Assembly (NCBI GenBank): GCA_021823365.1
Contig: JAKAOD010000142.1
Location: forward strand, 1 to 7,505
Source of the DNA: Actinomycetes bacterium
GTDB lineage: Bacteria; Actinomycetota; Acidimicrobiia; Acidimicrobiales; Bog-793
DNA: 7,505 nt
Direction: 5' to 3'
Position numbers and translations under genes: made by a program. Below the pieces are notes generated by a model that saw only the letters and a program-made list of their open reading frames with translations, did no database searches and was not told the origin of the DNA. Below, piece by piece: positions 1 through 6,203 of the stretch (position 1 is the stretch's first letter; every line of letters starts with the position of its first letter).

Positions 1-479
1 TCACGAACTACCACGTGTGGGAAACGCTCGTCGCGTGGGACGCCCCGGCGCACTACGGCGTGGCGTGCAAGAGGATCGACGCCAGGGACCCTGCGACGAG
101 AAGCGAGTTCAACTCCAAGCGCACCATGCCCGCCGCCCTCGCCGACACGGTGGCGTCGGTGGACTGCGGTCTCCTCCTTCTCTCCTACAACGACGAGTCA
201 TGGGTGGCCGTCGACGAGCTCGAGCGGATGTGCTCTCATCACCGCGAGGTCGTGACGCTCTCCTTCGACTCCGCGCGCTACGTCGGCGCGCGCATCGGCA
301 TCCACGATCCCCGCGGCGTGAAGGTCGGAACCGTCTCCCACCTCTACAACCGGGAGTACCTGGTGATCGCCGGGGAGGTGACGGTGGTGCGGGGCGCCGT
401 CGCCGCGGCGAGGAAGGTCCACCCCGCGCTTGGGTCCTCGGCACCGCTTCGGGCGCGCGCGTCGCAACGTCGTCGCTAG
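1..479 (+). CDS. D12-class DNA adenine N6-methyltransferase, C-terminal part (5' end outside window)
   Basis: The reading frame is open from the first full codon at position 3 to TAG at 477-479, giving 158 residues, so the start lies upstream of the window. What remains reads like the C-terminal half of D12/Dam-like methyltransferases, which transfer a methyl group from S-adenosylmethionine to the N6 of adenine in DNA. It opens with NYHVWETLVAWDAP and YGVACKR, then has the block LLLLSYNDES that follows the catalytic region in this family, and then YVGARIGIHDPRGVKVG and HLYNREYLVIAG, the typical closing strands. The catalytic DPPY motif and the SAM-binding FxGxG motif should lie upstream and cannot be checked. 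The tail is basic (ending RASQRRR). No restriction endonuclease follows, so it could be an orphan methylase, but the upstream neighbour is unseen. The family call rests on recalled family motifs; specificity is unknown. Confidence 0.8.
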   Translation, partial: TNYHVWETLVAWDAPAHYGVACKRIDARDPATRSEFNSKRTMPAALADTVASVDCGLLLLSYNDESWVAVDELERMCSHHREVVTLSFDSARYVGARIGIHDPRGVKVGTVSHLYNREYLVIAGEVTVVRGAVAAARKVHPALGSSAPLRARASQRRR

Positions 480-523
480 GCCGCCCCGGGTCCGAGCACC
501 TCCGCGCAGATAACGTGCAGGGC

Positions 524-1498
524 GTGGACCGACTCGGAATCACCGTGCCCTTTCCGGGCGTCCCGCTCGCAGAGCACCGCAGCTGGTTCGCCGCCTCGGT
601 AGCGGCCGGGTACACCGACGCGTGGTCCGCCGAGGTGGCGGGCACCGACGGCTTCACGCCGCTCGCCCTCGCTGCGGCCTGGGAGCCGGGTCTGCGCCTG
701 GGCGTTGCGATCGTCCCGGCGTTCACCCGGGGCCCGGCCCTCCTCGCCCAGAGCGTCGCCGCGATGGCGGAGGCGGCGCCGGGCCGGTTCGCCTTCGGCC
801 TCGGGACCTCCTCCGAGGTGATCGTCGAGAAATGGAACGGCATCCCCTTCGACCGCCCCTACGAGCGGGTGCGGGACACGCTCGCGTTCCTACGGCTCGC
901 GCTGGCCGGGGAGAGGGTCACGTGCGACTTCGAGACGTTCTCGGTCCAAGAGTTCTGCCTCTCCCGCCCCCTCCCGGCTCCACCGCCGCTCTACCTCGCG
1001 GCGCTCCGTCCCGGCATGCTCCGGCTCGCCGGCAGCGAAGCGGACGGGGTGATCCTGAACTGGCTGTCCGCAGACGACGTCGCGACGTCGCTCGCGGCGG
1101 TGCGCGCCGGCGCCCGCGCGCGGTCCGCGGACGGCGCCTTCGAGGTCGTGACGCGGATCTTCGTGGTGCCGGAGCCGGATGCCGCCGTCGCACGATCGCT
1201 CGCCCGTCGGATGATCGCCGGCTACCTCACGGTCCCGGCGTACGCCGCGTTCCACCGCTGGCTCGGGCGCGCCCCGATGCTCCAGGGCATGTGGGACGCC
1301 TGGGAGGCCGGGGACCGCAAGGCCGCGCTCGCGGCGATCCCCGACGAGGTCGTCGACGCGCTCGTGGTCCACGGCGATCCCCAGGAGTGCCGCGCCCACG
1401 TCGCGCGCTACGTGGAGCGGGGGGTCACGCTGCCGGTGCTGATGGTGGTGACGGCCGAGCGCGACCTGCGCGACGCGGTTGTCGCGCTCGGCGCATGA
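524..1498 (+). CDS. LLM-class F420-dependent oxidoreductase
   Basis: This is a 324-residue luciferase-like monooxygenase-fold protein, a TIM barrel that in this actinobacterial branch normally uses coenzyme F420 for hydride transfer. The N-terminus LGITVPFPGVPL is barrel strand 1. LRLGVAIVPAFTRGPALLAQ (about residues 58-77), the GRFAFGLGTSS block (87-97), and the following VEKWNGIPFDRPYERVRDTLAFLR (101-124) are the most diagnostic stretches. PPLYLAALRPGMLRLAG (154-170) and ADGVILNW (173-180) are later barrel strands. The full length matches the family. The start is uncertain. GTG 524 gives the expected short lead before strand 1, but the CAGGG upstream is only one base away. GTG 515, in frame, adds three residues. 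The frame stays open far upstream over the methylase gene, which I treat as GC-driven. The stop overlaps the amidase start, so the two are probably co-translated. The substrate cannot be inferred, and FMN use cannot be excluded. Confidence 0.87.
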   Translation: MDRLGITVPFPGVPLAEHRSWFAASVAAGYTDAWSAEVAGTDGFTPLALAAAWEPGLRLGVAIVPAFTRGPALLAQSVAAMAEAAPGRFAFGLGTSSEVIVEKWNGIPFDRPYERVRDTLAFLRLALAGERVTCDFETFSVQEFCLSRPLPAPPPLYLAALRPGMLRLAGSEADGVILNWLSADDVATSLAAVRAGARARSADGAFEVVTRIFVVPEPDAAVARSLARRMIAGYLTVPAYAAFHRWLGRAPMLQGMWDAWEAGDRKAALAAIPDEVVDALVVHGDPQECRAHVARYVERGVTLPVLMVVTAERDLRDAVVALGA

Positions 1499-2898
1499 CC
1501 ATGGACTTCCGCTCCGTCCCGGTCGCCGAGCTCGCCCGCCGCGTCCGCGACAGGCAGGTCTCAGCCCGCGAGGTCGTGACGGCGTCGCTCGAGCGCATCG
1601 ACGCGCTCAATCCCGGCATCCTCGCGTTCGTAGCCGTGGACGCGCAGCGGGCGCTCGAGCAGGCAGGAGCGGTGGACCAGATCGTCGCGGCCGGGGGGGA
1701 TCCCGGGCCCCTCGCGGGCGTGCCGATCGGGGTGAAGGACAGCGAAGACGCCGCCGGCTACCCGACGACCTTCGGGTCGGAGCTGCTCGCCGACGCTCCG
1801 GCGGCCGTCCACGACTCGGTCCTCGTCGCCCGCCTTCGAGCGGCGGGCGCGGTCGTGGTCGGCAAGACCAACCTCCCTGAATTCGCGTGGACCGCGCACA
1901 CCTCGAACTCGCTCTTCGGCACCACGCGCAACCCCTGGGCGCGCGACCACAGTGCGGGAGGCTCCTCGGGGGGATCGGCTGCCGCGGTCGCCGCGGGAAT
2001 GGTCCCGCTCGCCACCGGCAGCGACGGAGGCGGCTCGATCCGGATCCCCTCTTCGTGCTGCGCGTTGTCGGGGTTCAAGCCGTCCCACGACCGGGTCCCC
2101 GCGGGGGGTCAGCGTGGGGCCGGTTGGCTGGGGCTCTCGTCGAAAGGGGTGCTCGGCCGCACGGTCGAAGACGCGGTCGTCGCCCTGGATGCCGTCGTCG
2201 GCCCCGAGCCCACTGACCTGCAGTCCCTGCCCCTCCCCGAGGCCAGTTGGCGCGACGCGATCGTCGAGCCCCGAGTGCCGGTGCGCGTCGCCTGGTCGCC
2301 CGCGCTGGGCTACACCGAGGTGGACCGCTCGGTCATGGCGGTCGCCGAGCGGGTGCTCGGCACGCTCGACGCGCTCGGTGCCGACGTGGTGGAGGTGGGC
2401 ACGGTCTTCGACGAGGACCCCCTGGACGACTGGCTCACCATCGTGAGCCCGTGCCTGTTGCGGACACTGGAGCCCTACGAAGCGCGCTGGGCGTCGGTGA
2501 CACCGGTGCTCGTGTCCACGGCCGAGCGCGCGCGCACGATTTCGGCCTCGAGGCTCGTGCGCGCGCTCGATCGCTGCCATGAGATGAATTTCCGCCTGGT
2601 CGAGCTCTTCAGGGACGTCCGGCTGCTCGTGACCCCGACGACGGCGGGCGCGCCGCCACCCAACTCCCTCGGCGGGAAGGGCGTCGTGAACGGCGTCGTG
2701 GACCCGAACTGGGTACGGCTCACCTACCCGTTCAACATGACGCGCTCCCCCGTCGCCACGGTGTGCGCGGGGTTGACCGATGAGGGCCTCCCGGTCGGCG
2801 TGCAGCTGATCGGCCCCCAGCACGCGGACCTCGTGGTGCTGCGGTCCGCCGCGGCGCTCGAGCAGGCGTTCGGCTTCCGGGCGACCGCTCCGGTCTAG
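1495..2898 (+). CDS. Amidase-signature family hydrolase
   Basis: This 467-residue protein is full length for the amidase-signature family, which hydrolyses amide bonds with a Ser-cisSer-Lys triad. The triad is intact: Lys81 in GVPIGVKDSEDAAG, cis-Ser157 in SAGGSSGGSAAAVAAG, and nucleophile Ser181 in GSDGGGSIRIPSS. The Ser157-Ser181 spacing of 24 equals that of characterised members such as FAAH and malonamidase. Other family blocks are HDSVLVARLRAAGAVVVGKT (107-125), NLPEFAW and the C-terminal PVATVCAGLTDEGLPVGVQL. It has no signal peptide or membrane segment, so it should be cytoplasmic. The ATG at 1495 overlaps the upstream TGA (ATGA), implying translational coupling; the in-frame ATG at 1501 is an equally possible start, and neither has a clear ribosome binding site. 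It could be a general amidase, nitrilase-pathway amidase or carbamoyl/aryl acylamidase. A GatA role is unlikely because no gatB or gatC is nearby. Substrate unknown. Confidence 0.92.
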   Translation: MTMDFRSVPVAELARRVRDRQVSAREVVTASLERIDALNPGILAFVAVDAQRALEQAGAVDQIVAAGGDPGPLAGVPIGVKDSEDAAGYPTTFGSELLADAPAAVHDSVLVARLRAAGAVVVGKTNLPEFAWTAHTSNSLFGTTRNPWARDHSAGGSSGGSAAAVAAGMVPLATGSDGGGSIRIPSSCCALSGFKPSHDRVPAGGQRGAGWLGLSSKGVLGRTVEDAVVALDAVVGPEPTDLQSLPLPEASWRDAIVEPRVPVRVAWSPALGYTEVDRSVMAVAERVLGTLDALGADVVEVGTVFDEDPLDDWLTIVSPCLLRTLEPYEARWASVTPVLVSTAERARTISASRLVRALDRCHEMNFRLVELFRDVRLLVTPTTAGAPPPNSLGGKGVVNGVVDPNWVRLTYPFNMTRSPVATVCAGLTDEGLPVGVQLIGPQHADLVVLRSAAALEQAFGFRATAPV

Positions 2899-2930
2899 CT
2901 CGTCCCGGGACGCACCGAGAGCGAGCCGCG

Positions 2931-3770
2931 GTGCCCGAGATGCCGCAGATGCAGGCGTTGGCCGAGCGGCTCGGCGCCGCGCTCGGGGGATCGGTGCTCG
3001 AGCGGGCCGACCTTCTCGGGTTCGCGAGCCTGAAGACGGCCGAGCCCGCGCCGGATGTGCTCGTCGGCCGGCGGATCGAGCGGGTGGGCAGGCGCGGGAA
3101 GTACGCGCTCATGTGTTTCGAGGGCGGGTACCGCATCGCGCTGCATCTCTCCCAGGCAGGACGGGTCGATCTCGAGGCCCCGCCCAAGGTGACGCGCCCG
3201 CGCGGGGCGCTCGCACGCCTGACGTTCTCGGATCCCCCGGCTGCGATCCTGGTCCGCGAGCACGGCACGCAGCGCAAGGCAGGATGGTGGGTGCTCGGTC
3301 CGGGCGACGACGGCCCGCTCGCGACCCTCGGGCCGGAAGCGGACAGCGAGGAATTCGCCGAGCTGCTCCGCCACGACCAGAGCCCGCGCCGGCTGTACAC
3401 GTGGCTGCGCGACCAGCACGTGGTCGCGGGGATCGGGCGGGGGTGCACCGACGACGCGCTCCACCGGGCGCAGCTCTCTCCGTTCGCCGCGGTGGGCTCC
3501 CTCGACGCCGATGCCAGGGAGCGGCTGCTCGCAGCGATCGGAGACGTGCTCGCCGAGGGGCTCGAGACCGAACGACAGCGCACGGGCGGGCTGTCCGAGG
3601 GGCGGCTCGGTGCGCACTTCCGCGTCCACGGGCGAGCGGGTGATCCCTGCCCGCGCTGCGGCGCGACGATCCGCCGCGTCTCGTTCGAGTCCTACGAGGT
3701 CGCCTACTGCACGTGCCAGACGGGTGGGACCGTGCTCGCCGACCGGAGGCTCTCGCGCCTGTTGCGCTGA
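2931..3770 (+). CDS. Fpg/Nei family DNA glycosylase (base excision repair)
   Basis: This 279-residue protein belongs to the Fpg/Nei family of bifunctional glycosylase/AP lyases that remove damaged bases. The GTG start at 2931 is fixed by the N-terminus MPEMPQMQ: Pro2, the Schiff-base nucleophile, and Glu3 must follow the initiator. GAGAG at 2917-2921 may be the ribosome binding site. Lys57 in GRRGKYA is the conserved phosphate-contact lysine. The helix-two-turn-helix region is DQHVVAGIGRGCTDDALHRAQLSP written as DQHVVAGIGRG (161-171) plus TDDALHRAQLSP (173-184). The end TGGTVLADRRLSRLLR matches the actinobacterial subfamily. Deviations from E. coli Fpg are visible: the void-filling Met of HLGMSG is Gln75 (HLSQAG), the Asn of GIGNIY is Arg170, the zinc-finger Arg before the third Cys is Tyr, and the finger is Cys240-X2-Cys243-X16-Cys260-X1-Cys262. 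Lesion preference is therefore unlikely to be classic 8-oxoguanine. It starts 32 bases after the amidase stop. Confidence 0.9.
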   Translation: MPEMPQMQALAERLGAALGGSVLERADLLGFASLKTAEPAPDVLVGRRIERVGRRGKYALMCFEGGYRIALHLSQAGRVDLEAPPKVTRPRGALARLTFSDPPAAILVREHGTQRKAGWWVLGPGDDGPLATLGPEADSEEFAELLRHDQSPRRLYTWLRDQHVVAGIGRGCTDDALHRAQLSPFAAVGSLDADARERLLAAIGDVLAEGLETERQRTGGLSEGRLGAHFRVHGRAGDPCPRCGATIRRVSFESYEVAYCTCQTGGTVLADRRLSRLLR

Positions 3771-3806
3771 CGGGCCCGGGGGTGCCGAACAGCCGTCGCG
3801 GACCGC

Positions 3807-5345
3807 TCAGCCCTCCCGCACGGGCCCGGACGAGCCGATCGTCACCGTGGCGGGCCGAGCGACGGGCCGCCCGAGCGACAGCCTCGCCCAGCGCCCCCGG
3901 TCCGCCCGGAACCTCGCAAACACCACCGAGTACGTCACGGCCGCGATCCCCAGCACCACCATCGCGTCGGTCAGCGCGTGGAAGCGGCCGAGCGCGTGGA
4001 CGATGCCCAGGACCGACGACGCCCCCACCAGCGTCTCGGCGATGGTGAGCCACACGAGCGCGCGCCGGAGCGAGCCCGTGGCGACCGGCGCCAGCGCCAC
4101 GAGACCCCAGGTGAGGTACCACGCCCACAGGACGGGGCCCAAGAGCGCGAGCAGGAGGAGGGTGAGGCCGAGCGCGCGCAGCTCGCCGAGGCGCGGCGAC
4201 TGCCAGAGCAGCCAGGTCCCGACGACGACCGCGACGACGAGCCCCGTGGCGGACGTGACCGTCCGCAGCGTGGACAGGTGGACCGGGATGCCGACCAGGT
4301 GCAGCATCCCCGCCAGCACGTGCGCGGCGGCGTCCACCGGGGTCACGCCGGTGGAGACCTTGTCCTCCGCCGTGATGGTGAGCACCCAGCCCCAGCCGAC
4401 GCCTGACACTGCCGAGAGCCCAGCCAGCACGGCGGCACCGATGGCACCGGCGCCGAGCGTCCGGACGACGCGTTCGCGGACGCGTGCACGGCTCCCCGCC
4501 CAGTTCCACCCGATCAGCACGATGCCCAGCGCCGCAGGCGCCTTGACCCCGGTGGCGAGGGCGCACAGGACGATCCCGGAGACGGGGCCGTAGCGTTTCC
4601 ACGCCGCCAGACCGGCGACGAGGAGCCCGACCATGAGCCCGTCGTTGTGCGCGCCGCCGATGAGCGTCGAGAGCACGATCGGGCTGCCCGCGCCGAGCAC
4701 CACGGCTGCGGCAGGGTCGCGGCCCACGCTGCGCGCGAGGGTCGGCAGCCCGGCGGCGATGAGCGCGACGCCGACGACCGAGAGCAACCGCAGCAAGACG
4801 ATGTCGGGGAGCACCTGGTGGCCCGAGAGCTGCGCGACGAGCCCGTCGAGCGAGAGGAACGTCGGGCCGTACGGCGAGGGGGTGTGGGCCCACAAAGGGT
4901 CGGCGAGGAGGTTGAAGCGGGTCGCGCCGAGCACTGCGGGGCCGTAGAGGTAGGGGTTGATGTGGAACGAGACCATCGCCCCCTGACCGGCATAGCTGTA
5001 GACGTCCCTGCTGAACAGCGGTGGGGCCAGCGCGAAGGGAACGGCCCACATGACGAGCACACGCACGACGGACCGCACCGGGACGCCGGGATTGCGCCAG
5101 AGTGCCCGCAGCAGGCGCCACCAGAGCGCGCTCAGCGCCGCCAATCCCCCGTACACGCCGAGGATGCTCAGCGCGGGAGCCCGCGTGGAGCCCGTCCCGA
5201 GGAACCCGAGCGGGCCACCGGGCGTCCCGAAGAACCATGCGCCGGGCAGGTGAGAGACGAAGCTCGGGCCGCCCGCGACCGCGCCCGCGACGACGGCCGC
5301 GCCCGCGAGCGCGCCGGCGACGCCCAAGCGACGCAGGGACGGCAT
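3807..5345 (-). CDS. mptB: MptB-like polyprenol-phosphomannose-dependent alpha-1,6-mannosyltransferase (GT-C fold)
   Basis: This 512-residue polytopic membrane protein resembles MptB, which in mycobacteria and corynebacteria adds alpha-1,6-mannose from polyprenol-phosphomannose while building the lipomannan/lipoarabinomannan core on the outer membrane face. Diagnostic blocks are PLFSRDVYSYAGQGAMV (109-125), with Arg113-Asp114 as the GT-C catalytic-type loop, NPYLYGP (130-136), PSPYGPTF (157-163), GGAHNDGLMVG (230-240) and GPVLWAWYLTWGL (403-415). I count about 11-13 hydrophobic segments. The N-terminus (MPSLRRLGVAGALAGAAVV) is a basic lead into the first membrane helix. I chose ATG at 5345. 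An in-frame ATG at 5402 would add 19 residues, but its first five codons are rare for this genome (CTT, GTA, GCA, TTG) and it sits inside a dyad-repeat cluster that looks like an operator. Neither start has a good ribosome binding site. It converges on the glycosylase gene with a gap of 36 bases. MptA or another GT-C paralogue is the main alternative. Confidence 0.85.
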   Translation of the reverse strand: MPSLRRLGVAGALAGAAVVAGAVAGGPSFVSHLPGAWFFGTPGGPLGFLGTGSTRAPALSILGVYGGLAALSALWWRLLRALWRNPGVPVRSVVRVLVMWAVPFALAPPLFSRDVYSYAGQGAMVSFHINPYLYGPAVLGATRFNLLADPLWAHTPSPYGPTFLSLDGLVAQLSGHQVLPDIVLLRLLSVVGVALIAAGLPTLARSVGRDPAAAVVLGAGSPIVLSTLIGGAHNDGLMVGLLVAGLAAWKRYGPVSGIVLCALATGVKAPAALGIVLIGWNWAGSRARVRERVVRTLGAGAIGAAVLAGLSAVSGVGWGWVLTITAEDKVSTGVTPVDAAAHVLAGMLHLVGIPVHLSTLRTVTSATGLVVAVVVGTWLLWQSPRLGELRALGLTLLLLALLGPVLWAWYLTWGLVALAPVATGSLRRALVWLTIAETLVGASSVLGIVHALGRFHALTDAMVVLGIAAVTYSVVFARFRADRGRWARLSLGRPVARPATVTIGSSGPVREG

Positions 5346-5381
5346 CTCGACGTCTTGACGGCTGAGCTCGGCCGCGACGCG

Positions 5382-5402
5382 ATGCTTCAATGCTACAAGC
5401 AT
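5382..5402. repeat. Cluster of three ATGCT half-sites, possible operator
   Basis: Two adjacent 8-base direct repeats, ATGCTTCA (5382-5389) and ATGCTACA (5390-5397), are followed by the inverted copy AGCAT (5398-5402). ATGCT-ACA-AGCAT is a perfect dyad (5390-5402), and ATGCTT (5382-5387) also pairs with AAGCAT (5397-5402). This arrangement, in the most AT-rich patch between two divergent genes, looks like a transcription-factor operator for one or both of them. The regulator is unknown, and the role is inference. Confidence 0.45.
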
Positions 5403-5463
5403 GGCAGCCCATTTTTGCCGAATGCAGCGGCTCCGTGCCAGCAACGACCTCGCCCCGTGCCCG

Positions 5464-5516
5464 CCCGACGAAGGCCGCGGGTCGGGGCCGGAAGAGCCTT
5501 CCCGACCCTCGTCGGG
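5464..5516. repeat. Alternating CCCGAC / GTCGGG modules able to form mutually exclusive hairpins
   Basis: Four half-sites alternate in orientation: CCCGAC (5464-5469), GTCGGG (5481-5486, within GGGTCGGG 5479-5486), CCCGAC (5501-5506, within CCCGACCC 5501-5508) and GTCGGG (5511-5516). Adjacent modules can pair 1-2, 2-3 or 3-4. The 2-3 pair is a perfect 8-bp stem with a 14-base loop; the 3-4 pair is a perfect 6-bp stem closing the tetraloop CCTC. Within the 2-3 loop, GGAAG (5490-5494) can also pair with CTTCC (5498-5502). A further CCCGAC occurs at 5530-5535. High GC raises the chance background. Confidence 0.4.
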
Positions 5517-5594
5517 CACCGCGGATCTCCCCGACCGCCGGCCGATCGTGCGGGCTTGGCCGCGCCCGGCGGCGACCGATCCCGGAGGGCTCAT

Positions 5595-5604
5595 CGCACG
5601 TGCG
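5595..5604. repeat. Perfect 10-bp palindrome CGCACGTGCG
   Basis: This is a self-complementary decamer about 90 bases upstream of the ribC start. It could be a protein-binding dyad. In DNA this GC-rich, a chance origin is also plausible, and no copies were noticed elsewhere in the window. Confidence 0.25.
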
Positions 5605-5626
5605 CGTCGGCCCAACAGAGAGATGC

Positions 5627-5658
5627 CGCCGGCGCGACGGATCGACAGCGCGCCGGCG
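5627..5658. repeat. Perfect 10-bp inverted repeat upstream of ribC
   Basis: CGCCGGCGCG (5627-5636) and its exact reverse complement CGCGCCGGCG (5649-5658) are separated by the 12-base loop ACGGATCGACAG. If transcribed it would form an all-GC stem ending 35 bases before the ribC GTG. No U-run follows, so it is not a canonical intrinsic terminator. A leader hairpin, attenuator or protein-binding dyad are the options. Confidence 0.45.
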
Positions 5659-5681
5659 ACCCGCTCGAGCGCGCTCCACGC

Positions 5682-5686
5682 GAGAA
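5682..5686 (+). promoter_or_regulatory. Ribosome binding site for ribC
   Basis: GAGAA ends 7 bases before the GTG at 5694. This supports that start over the out-of-frame ATG at 5686 that overlaps it. Confidence 0.5.
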
Positions 5687-5693
5687 TGTCAGC

Positions 5694-6176
5694 GTGGACA
5701 AGATCGGGATCGTGGACACGATGTTCGCCCGCTTCGACATGGGCGCGGAGGCCGTCGGCGAGCTTCGGGAGTGCCCCGGGTACGGCGAGCGGTTCGAGAT
5801 CGTGCGCCGGACGGTACCCGGGTTCAAGGACCTCGCGGTCGCGGCGAAGCAGTTGATCGAGATCGAGGGCTGTCGGATCGTGGTGGCCCTCGGGATGCCC
5901 GGCAAGGCGCCGATCGACAAGGCGTGCGCCCACGAGGCGTCGACGGGGATCATGCTGGCGCAGCTCATGACGAGCACCCCGATCCTGGAGGTCTTCGTCC
6001 ACGAGGACGAAGAGGAGGACCCCGCCGATCTGGTCGCGGTGTTCGAGGAGCGGTCGCGCAAGCACGCGAGGAACGCCTACTGGATGCTCTACGAGCCCGA
6101 GCAGCTCTCGCGCCGCGCGGGGCAGGGCGTGCGTCAGGGGTACGCGGACGCGGGGCCCATCGCGAGCCAGGCGTAG
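5694..6176 (+). CDS. ribC: Archaeal-type riboflavin synthase (RibC, lumazine-synthase-related)
   Basis: This 160-residue protein matches the archaeal riboflavin synthase family (about 153-156 residues in methanogens), which dismutates two 6,7-dimethyl-8-ribityllumazine molecules into riboflavin and 5-amino-6-ribitylaminouracil. It is related to lumazine synthase and unrelated to the two-domain bacterial RibE. Family blocks are present in order: KIGIVDTMFARFDMGAEAV (3-21), RRTVPGFKDLAVAAKQLIE (38-56), EGCRIVVALGMPG (58-70), IDKACAHEASTGIMLAQLMT (74-93), LEVFVHEDEEEDP (98-110) and EQLSRRAGQGVRQGYADAG (136-154). No family block is missing. The GTG at 5694 gives the expected N-terminus and has GAGAA upstream. 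It stands alone, divergent from mptB and convergent with the next gene, with no ribBA, ribD or ribH in view. Family assignment is firm; that it provides the cell's only riboflavin synthase activity is inference. Confidence 0.9.
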   Translation: MDKIGIVDTMFARFDMGAEAVGELRECPGYGERFEIVRRTVPGFKDLAVAAKQLIEIEGCRIVVALGMPGKAPIDKACAHEASTGIMLAQLMTSTPILEVFVHEDEEEDPADLVAVFEERSRKHARNAYWMLYEPEQLSRRAGQGVRQGYADAGPIASQA

Positions 6177-6203
6177 AGGGCCGATCCTGCGCGTCGCCGG
6201 CCG

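Larger units (their letters stand above)
5346..5693. promoter_or_regulatory. Divergent intergenic region between the mptB-like gene and ribC
   Basis: This stretch of about 350 bases lies between two divergently oriented genes, so it should hold both promoters. I see no credible protein-coding gene in it: open frames here are low-complexity Arg/Pro-rich shadows. It has a relatively AT-rich patch at about 5381-5420, the likeliest place for a promoter, but no convincing -35/-10 pair on either strand. It also holds several inverted repeats, listed separately. No FMN riboswitch (RFN element) consensus was recognised on either strand. Confidence 0.6.

Noticed and set aside
1561..2823. 420-codon minus-strand frame antisense to the amidase
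   Set aside because: The amidase frame has an intact catalytic triad and family spacing, while the antisense product is low-complexity (His/Arg/Gly) with no recognisable domain.
5355..5360. TTGACG as a plus-strand -35 box for ribC
   Set aside because: No acceptable -10 hexamer lies at 16-19 bases spacing, and the site is more than 330 bases from the ribC start.
3109..5679. Very long open frame (856 codons) on the minus strand across the glycosylase and mptB-like genes
   Set aside because: It is Arg/Pro/Ala-rich with no family motifs, and overlaps two well-supported genes in other frames. It is an artefact of high GC.
4647..5693. Upstream open extension of the ribC frame, antisense to the mptB-like gene
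   Set aside because: RibC homology begins only at the GTG at 5694 with the expected length. The upstream part is charged low-complexity sequence typical of an antisense shadow.
5403..5693. FMN riboswitch upstream of ribC
   Set aside because: I looked for the conserved RFN blocks on both strands and found none, only GC hairpins without the RFN core.
5694..6176. Lumazine synthase (RibH) instead of RibC
   Set aside because: The protein shows the DKxCAHEAS, MLAQLMT and EVFVHEDE blocks typical of archaeal riboflavin synthase and lacks the RibH signature blocks I would expect.
6177..6203. Intrinsic terminator between convergent ribC and the membrane-protein gene
   Set aside because: No stem followed by a U-run is visible in the 27-base gap.
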